Source: Treponema sp.
GTDB lineage: Bacteria; Spirochaetota; Spirochaetia; Treponematales; Breznakiellaceae
Direction: 5' to 3'
NCBI GenBank assembly: GCA_031277045.1
Contig: JAISLX010000109.1
Coordinates: 1 to 10,630, forward strand
Length of the DNA stretch: 10,630 bases
Shown here piece by piece: positions 6,689-10,630 of this stretch (position 1 is the stretch's first letter; the number at the start of each line of letters is the position of its first letter). The notes beneath the pieces were generated by a model, which was not told where the DNA came from, ran no database searches, and was given only the letters and a program-made list of their open reading frames with translations. Both the position numbers and the translations under genes were made by a program.

Positions 6689-8446
6689 GTGAAGAAGCCG
6701 GTAGTACAGTTTGAAGGATTCAGCTTTACGTACAAAGCCCAAAGAAATCCCAGCTTAACCGGCATAAACCTGACCATCTACGAAGGTGAGAAGGTTTTAA
6801 TCCTGGGCGCCAGCGGCAGCGGCAAAACAACCCTGGCAAACTGTATCAACGGCCTCATCCCCTTTTCCTACCCCGGCGAACTCACCGGTTCCTGCACGGT
6901 GAACGGCCGGGAAACGCGGAACCTTTCAGTCTTCGAGTTAAGCCGCGAGGTGGGAACAGTTCTTCAGGATTCCAACGCCCAGTTCGTGGGACTTTCCGTG
7001 GGAGAAGACATGGCCTTCTCTATGGAAAACAACTGCGTAGACCGGGAAACCATGCGCGAACAAGTCCGGGCGAACGCCGAAACCGTGGACATGGCGCCCT
7101 TTCTGGAAGCCCAGCCCTTCCACCTTTCCGGGGGACAGAAACAGAAAGCGGCCCTGGGAGGCGTCCTGGGGGAAGAAACCCGTATCTTCATCTTTGACGA
7201 GCCGCTGGCCTCCCTGGACCCCAGAACCGGCGCGGCGGCCATAGCGCTCATTGACCGGATTGCGCGGAACGAAGGCGGCCCGCCGCGCACCGTCATCATC
7301 ATAGAACACCGGCTGGAGGACGTGCTGTTCCGCCCCATAGACCGGATCATACTGGTTGACGGAGGGAAGATCGCCGCGGACATGAGCCCCGCCGAACTTC
7401 TGCAAAGCGCCATCCTTCCCGAAAAAGGCATACGCCTTCCCCTGTACATCGGCGCGCTCAAGTACGCAGGCTGCGAACTAGGCGGAATACCCGCGCTCGC
7501 CAGCATAGACGCCCTCGAACTTGACCCGGAAAACCGGCAAAAGCTGCGGAACTTTTTTACCCGCGTTACCGGGGCCGAAGAGCCCCGCCCCGGCGCCGAG
7601 CTTATCCGGGCCGAGGGGGTAAGCTTTTCCTACGAAACCGCCGCCGGCGGCAGGCAGAGCGCCATCGAGGACGCCTGCTTTACAATACGCCGGGGAGAGC
7701 GCGTCGCCTTTATCGGCAAGAACGGAGCGGGCAAGTCCACCATGGCCAAACTTATCTGCGGCATCTGCCGCCCGCAAAAAGGCGCCATCTACCTTGCCGG
7801 GGATGATTACCGCAGACTAACCGTCAAGGAAATAGGCGAACGGGCCGGCTATGTCATGCAGGACCCGGACCAGATGATCGTCAAAGACATCATCAAAGAC
7901 GAAGTAGAGCTGGCCCTGCATCTGCGGAAAGCCCCCGGCGCCCTTATCGCGGAACGGAGCGCCAGAGCCCTTGAGACGTGCGAACTGTACCGCATGAGGA
8001 ACTGGCCGGTAAGCGCCGTCAGCTACGGCCAAAAAAAGCGCGTTACCGTAGCGTCGATACTGGCCCTGGAGCCGGAAATCCTCATCCTTGACGAACCCAC
8101 CGCCGGGCAGGATTACCGGCACTACATGGAAATCATCGGGTTTATCAACCGGCTCAACCGCCGCCACGAAAAGACCGTCATCTTTATCACCCACGACATG
8201 CACCTGGCCATCGAGAACACAGACCGGGCGGTAGTTTTTGCCGGAGGAAAGATCATCGCCGACGGGGATATTTTCGCAATACTGACCGATGACCGGATTG
8301 TCGCGGAGGCCAACCTCAAGGCCACGTCCCTGCACCGCCTTGCCGAAAAAGCCGGCCTCCCGGCGGACGATTTTATCCGACGCTATATCCAGCACGAAAC
8401 AACCCTGCGCGCCGGGGAAGAAAACCGCGCCGGAAGCCCGCCGTGA
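6689..8446 (+). CDS. ECF transporter ATPase, two fused ATP-binding domains (A-A', YkoD-like)
   Basis: This 585-residue protein carries both nucleotide-binding domains of an ECF importer in one chain. Domain 1: Walker A GASGSGKTT (40-48), Q-loop Q93, signature LSGGQ (146-150), Walker B IFIFDE (166-171), switch H207. A linker of about 65 residues (235-300) follows. Domain 2: Walker A GKNGAGKST (343-351), Q391, signature VSYGQ (444-448), Walker B ILILDE (464-469), H502. The altered second signature (VSYGQ for LSGGQ) is frequent in fused ECF ATPases of this type and still retains the key Gly-Gln. The start is GTG at 6689, six bases after the S-component stop; AGGAAG lies 14 bases upstream, which is too far, so coupling is likely. 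Its own stop overlaps the T-component start (GTGA). Confidence 0.95.
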   Translation: MKKPVVQFEGFSFTYKAQRNPSLTGINLTIYEGEKVLILGASGSGKTTLANCINGLIPFSYPGELTGSCTVNGRETRNLSVFELSREVGTVLQDSNAQFVGLSVGEDMAFSMENNCVDRETMREQVRANAETVDMAPFLEAQPFHLSGGQKQKAALGGVLGEETRIFIFDEPLASLDPRTGAAAIALIDRIARNEGGPPRTVIIIEHRLEDVLFRPIDRIILVDGGKIAADMSPAELLQSAILPEKGIRLPLYIGALKYAGCELGGIPALASIDALELDPENRQKLRNFFTRVTGAEEPRPGAELIRAEGVSFSYETAAGGRQSAIEDACFTIRRGERVAFIGKNGAGKSTMAKLICGICRPQKGAIYLAGDDYRRLTVKEIGERAGYVMQDPDQMIVKDIIKDEVELALHLRKAPGALIAERSARALETCELYRMRNWPVSAVSYGQKKRVTVASILALEPEILILDEPTAGQDYRHYMEIIGFINRLNRRHEKTVIFITHDMHLAIENTDRAVVFAGGKIIADGDIFAILTDDRIVAEANLKATSLHRLAEKAGLPADDFIRRYIQHETTLRAGEENRAGSPP

Positions 8447-9315
8447 ACAACCGCTTCGTGATCAACTATGCGCCCGGCGCTACAGCAATGCACCGGCTCA
8501 ACGGAACCACCAAAGTGCTGCTGTTCCTGGTAATGACCGTCTACGTCATCATGAGCTTTGATGTCCGCGTGTTGGCGCCCATGTTCATCCTCTGCGCCGG
8601 CCTTATCGTATCCATGAAACCCCACTGGAAACCCATACTCTTCGTTACCGCCTTTATGACCATCATGGCCGGCGTCTTCGGTTCCCTGCTCATCATCCTG
8701 GTACGGCCCGAAGCCGGGGAAACCCACGTAGGAGCCGCGACATACCTGGTCCGCTGGAGCAGCCGCTTCTTCCTGACACGGGAACTGCTCTGGTACGTAG
8801 GGGCCATGTTCTTCAAGCGCCTCTGTTCTTTGGCAACCGCTCTGGTACTAATACTGTCAATAACCCCGTCGGAAATCGCTTCGGGCCTCAACTCGCTGGG
8901 CCTTCCCTACAAAGCCTGCGTCATCATCTCCCTGGCCTTCCGAACCATCCCCGACGTAGCCCGCGACTTTCTGGACATAAAGAATTCCCTTTCCCTGCGC
9001 GGCGTCGAGCTTGACCCAAAGCGGGCCGGCCTTATCTCCCGGCTCAGACAACTCACCCTCGTGCTAATCCCGCTGATTATGACCAGCTTCGGCAGGGTAG
9101 AAACCATCGCCAACGCCATGGATCTGCGCGGATTCGGCAAGAAACGCGCGCGCACCTGGTACAGCCGCCGCCGCCCCGCCCGCGCCGACTGGCTAGTCCG
9201 CGCCCTGACCCTCCTCCTGGCAGCGTTCTGCGTCTATTACATAACCTGCCGCCGCATCATCAACCCGCCCCCCTACGATTACTGGTGCCCCTGGATCGCC
9301 GTGGACAACCCGTAA
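8443..9315 (+). CDS. ECF transporter T component (EcfT, transmembrane coupling protein)
   Basis: This 290-residue membrane protein links the ATPase to the S component. It starts at GTG 8443, overlapping the ATPase stop by four bases. Hydrophobic segments lie at about 24-57, 63-87, 115-142, 155-168, 203-215 and 252-268. The two family coupling motifs of form x-R-G are present as SLRG (184-187) in SLSLRGVELDP and DLRG (227-230) in AMDLRGFGKK; these sit on the long coupling helices and contact the two ATPase domains. The stretch TPSEIASGLNSLGLPY (141-156) is also characteristic of the family. The cytoplasmic tail after 230 is very Arg-rich. It is the last gene of the operon; no T-run terminator is visible after it, so read-through towards the TPR gene is possible. 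Confidence 0.94.
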   Translation: MNNRFVINYAPGATAMHRLNGTTKVLLFLVMTVYVIMSFDVRVLAPMFILCAGLIVSMKPHWKPILFVTAFMTIMAGVFGSLLIILVRPEAGETHVGAATYLVRWSSRFFLTRELLWYVGAMFFKRLCSLATALVLILSITPSEIASGLNSLGLPYKACVIISLAFRTIPDVARDFLDIKNSLSLRGVELDPKRAGLISRLRQLTLVLIPLIMTSFGRVETIANAMDLRGFGKKRARTWYSRRRPARADWLVRALTLLLAAFCVYYITCRRIINPPPYDYWCPWIAVDNP

Positions 9316-9366
9316 CGGTTCAAGCCGGCAGGCCGCGCCGCCCCCGCGCTTGCGCCGCCCATCGCG

Positions 9367-9498
9367 GAGAGATGCGGGAGTCTCCGGTGAGAGATGCGGT
9401 ACTCATGGCGGAGAGATGCGGCACTCTCCGGCGAGAGATACGGTACTCATAGCGGAGAGATGCGGTACTCGTCCAGGAGAGATGCGGGTGTTACGGCC
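9367..9498. repeat. Six tandem 22-bp direct repeats upstream of the TPR gene
   Basis: Units start at 9367, 9389, 9411, 9433, 9455 and 9477, an exact 22-base period. The core is GAGAGATGCGG (one unit has GAGAGATACGG), followed in the central units by TACTC or CACTC and then a variable stretch of about six bases. Two units can fold on themselves: GGAGA 9366-9370 with TCTCC 9381-9385, and GGAGAG 9410-9415 with CTCTCC 9424-9429. A period of 22 is not a multiple of three, so this is not a coding repeat. It lies between the ECF operon and the TPR gene, about 30 bases before the latter's start. The flanking 9316-9366 is very GC-rich and holds nothing I can identify. Confidence 0.85.
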
Positions 9499-9527
9499 TG
9501 ACCCAGTGATTACAGGGAGACAACGGA

Positions 9528-10630
9528 ATGAAGAGAGATACAGAAATGAAGAAGCTATGTGCCATCTTGCTGATTGGCCTTTTATTCGCCGCCGCGCTGT
9601 CCGCCGGCGATCTTTCGGAGGCAGGGGAGCGCTTTAACCAGGGCAATGCCTGTTATGAAGCAGGGGAACTAGACCAGGCGATAGAACGCTATACCCAGGC
9701 GATAGAGTTCAAGACCGATTACGCGGAAGCGTACTATAACCGGGGCGTTGTCTACCATGTCAAAGGGGAACCGGACCGGGCGATAGCGGACTATACCCAG
9801 GCGATACAGATCAGCCCCAATTTTGCGCAGGCGTACAATAACCGGGGCGGCGCCCGCTATCAAAAAGAGGAACTGGACAAGGCGATAGAAGACTTCACCC
9901 AGGCGATACGGCTCGATCCCGGTTTTACAGAAGCGTACTTTAACCGGGGCAATGCCTACAGGCTAAAGGGGGAACCTGACCAGGCGATAGCGGACTACAC
10001 CCAGGCGATACGGCTCAACCCTGATTACGCGCAGGCGTATTATAACCGGGGTATTGTCTGCCATAACGGAGGGGAGTATGACCGGGCGATAGAGGACTTT
10101 ACCCAGGTGATACGGCTCAAGGCCGGTTTCGCACAGGCGTACTTCAACCGGGGCAATGCCTACAGGCTAAAGGGGGAACCGGACCAGGCGATAGCGGACT
10201 ACGGCCAGGCGTTGCGGCTCAACCCCTATTATGTGGAGGCGTACAATAACCGGGGCAACATCTATTATGATAACGGGGAACTGAACCTGGCGATAACTGA
10301 CTACAACCAGGCGTTGCGGCTCGACCCCAATTACGCGCAGGCGTACAATAACCGGGGTATTGCCTGTTATCATAAAGGTGAGATAGACAAAGCGATAGAG
10401 GACTATACCCAGGCGATACGGCTCGATCCCGGTTTTACAGAAGCGTACTTTAACCGGGGCAATGCCTACAGACTAAAGGGGGAACCTGACCAGGCGATAG
10501 CGGACTACACCCAGGCGATACGGCTCAACGCCGATTATACGGATGCGTACTTTAACCGGGGCAATGCCTACGCCGGCAAAGGGGAACCGGATCTGGCGAT
10601 AGAGGACTATACCCAGGCGATACGGCTCGA
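9528..10630 (+). CDS. Exported tetratricopeptide-repeat protein (3' end beyond the window)
   Basis: An ATG at 9528 with GGGAG (9515-9519) eight bases upstream opens a frame that stays open to the window end (367 codons). A second ATG at 9546 is also possible. Residues 7-26 (MKKLCAILLIGLLFAAALSA) are a signal peptide with likely cleavage after LSA, so the protein acts outside the cytoplasm. From residue 37 nine complete 34-residue TPR units and part of a tenth follow, with consensus NRGNAYxxKGEPDxAIxDY then TQAIRLNPxYAxAYx. Conserved small and aromatic positions match canonical TPR helix pairs, which usually mediate protein-protein contact. Units are so alike at DNA level that one segment recurs 510 bp away almost unchanged. 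There is no catalytic domain in the visible part. Such long NRG-type TPR proteins are common in treponemes. Partner and function unknown. Confidence 0.92.
   Translation, partial: MKRDTEMKKLCAILLIGLLFAAALSAGDLSEAGERFNQGNACYEAGELDQAIERYTQAIEFKTDYAEAYYNRGVVYHVKGEPDRAIADYTQAIQISPNFAQAYNNRGGARYQKEELDKAIEDFTQAIRLDPGFTEAYFNRGNAYRLKGEPDQAIADYTQAIRLNPDYAQAYYNRGIVCHNGGEYDRAIEDFTQVIRLKAGFAQAYFNRGNAYRLKGEPDQAIADYGQALRLNPYYVEAYNNRGNIYYDNGELNLAITDYNQALRLDPNYAQAYNNRGIACYHKGEIDKAIEDYTQAIRLDPGFTEAYFNRGNAYRLKGEPDQAIADYTQAIRLNADYTDAYFNRGNAYAGKGEPDLAIEDYTQAIRL
9897..10529 (+). repeat. Near-identical 123-bp segments within the TPR gene
   Basis: Bases 9897-10019 and 10407-10529 differ at one position only (9962 G, 10472 A) and lie 510 bp apart, exactly five TPR units of 102 bp. 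A shorter third copy with a few changes lies around 10141-10210, two units after the first. Amino acid conservation alone would not preserve third codon positions this well, so recent duplication or gene conversion within the array is likely. Confidence 0.85.

Noticed and set aside
9367..9498. CRISPR array
   Set aside because: Repeats abut with linkers of about six to eleven bases and no spacer-sized unique sequence, and no cas gene is present.
9350..9637. A + strand frame through the 22-bp repeats
   Set aside because: The repeat period is not a multiple of three, the product is Arg/Gly-rich low complexity, and it runs out of frame into the TPR gene.
9669..10373. Short minus-strand frames with repeated APVIVRL motifs (9669-9863 and 10167-10373)
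   Set aside because: They are antisense images of the TPR units and repeat only because those do.

Overview
The window is bacterial, densely coded and mostly GC-rich (roughly 60% G+C by eye). The first ~360 bases are the exception, at about 31% G+C by hand count. Gene content suggests a spirochaete of the Treponema group: a long exported TPR protein with near-identical 34-residue repeats, and a SAM hydroxide adenosyltransferase linked to an ECF transporter with a UPF0397-type S component. This placement is inference; there is no rRNA or other marker gene.

Layout. (1) 1-239, minus strand: the N-terminal part of an LplB/UgpA-type sugar ABC permease, running off the left edge. It is AT-rich and driven by a textbook consensus promoter (269-297). 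(2) 359-443: nested inverted repeats at the junction between the AT-rich and GC-rich DNA. (3) 454-3065, minus strand: a tight three-gene operon for a NitT/TauT/SsuABC-type importer, in the order binding protein, permease, ATPase. (4) 3189-5033, minus strand: a 614-residue uncharacterised protein that looks like a beta-sandwich plus alpha-toroid carbohydrate-active enzyme. (5) 5034-5241: a divergent, highly structured intergenic region with a candidate leader terminator on the + strand. (6) 5242-9315, + strand: an operon of SAM hydrolase (DUF62), ECF S component, fused double ECF ATPase and ECF T component. A perfect 11-bp inverted repeat lies at the first gene junction. (7) 9316-9527: a non-coding region holding six head-to-tail 22-bp repeats. 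(8) 9528 to the right edge, + strand: an exported protein of at least nine and a half TPR units, incomplete here.

How the genes work together. The + strand operon has everything for one dedicated ECF importer (S, A-A', T), transcribed behind an enzyme that splits SAM into adenosine and methionine. The best guess is that substrate uptake is tied to SAM, methionine or nucleoside metabolism; the substrate cannot be read from sequence. The minus-strand SsuABC-type system is a second, unrelated small-molecule importer, also of unknown substrate. No tRNA, rRNA, transposase, integrase or CRISPR array was seen.
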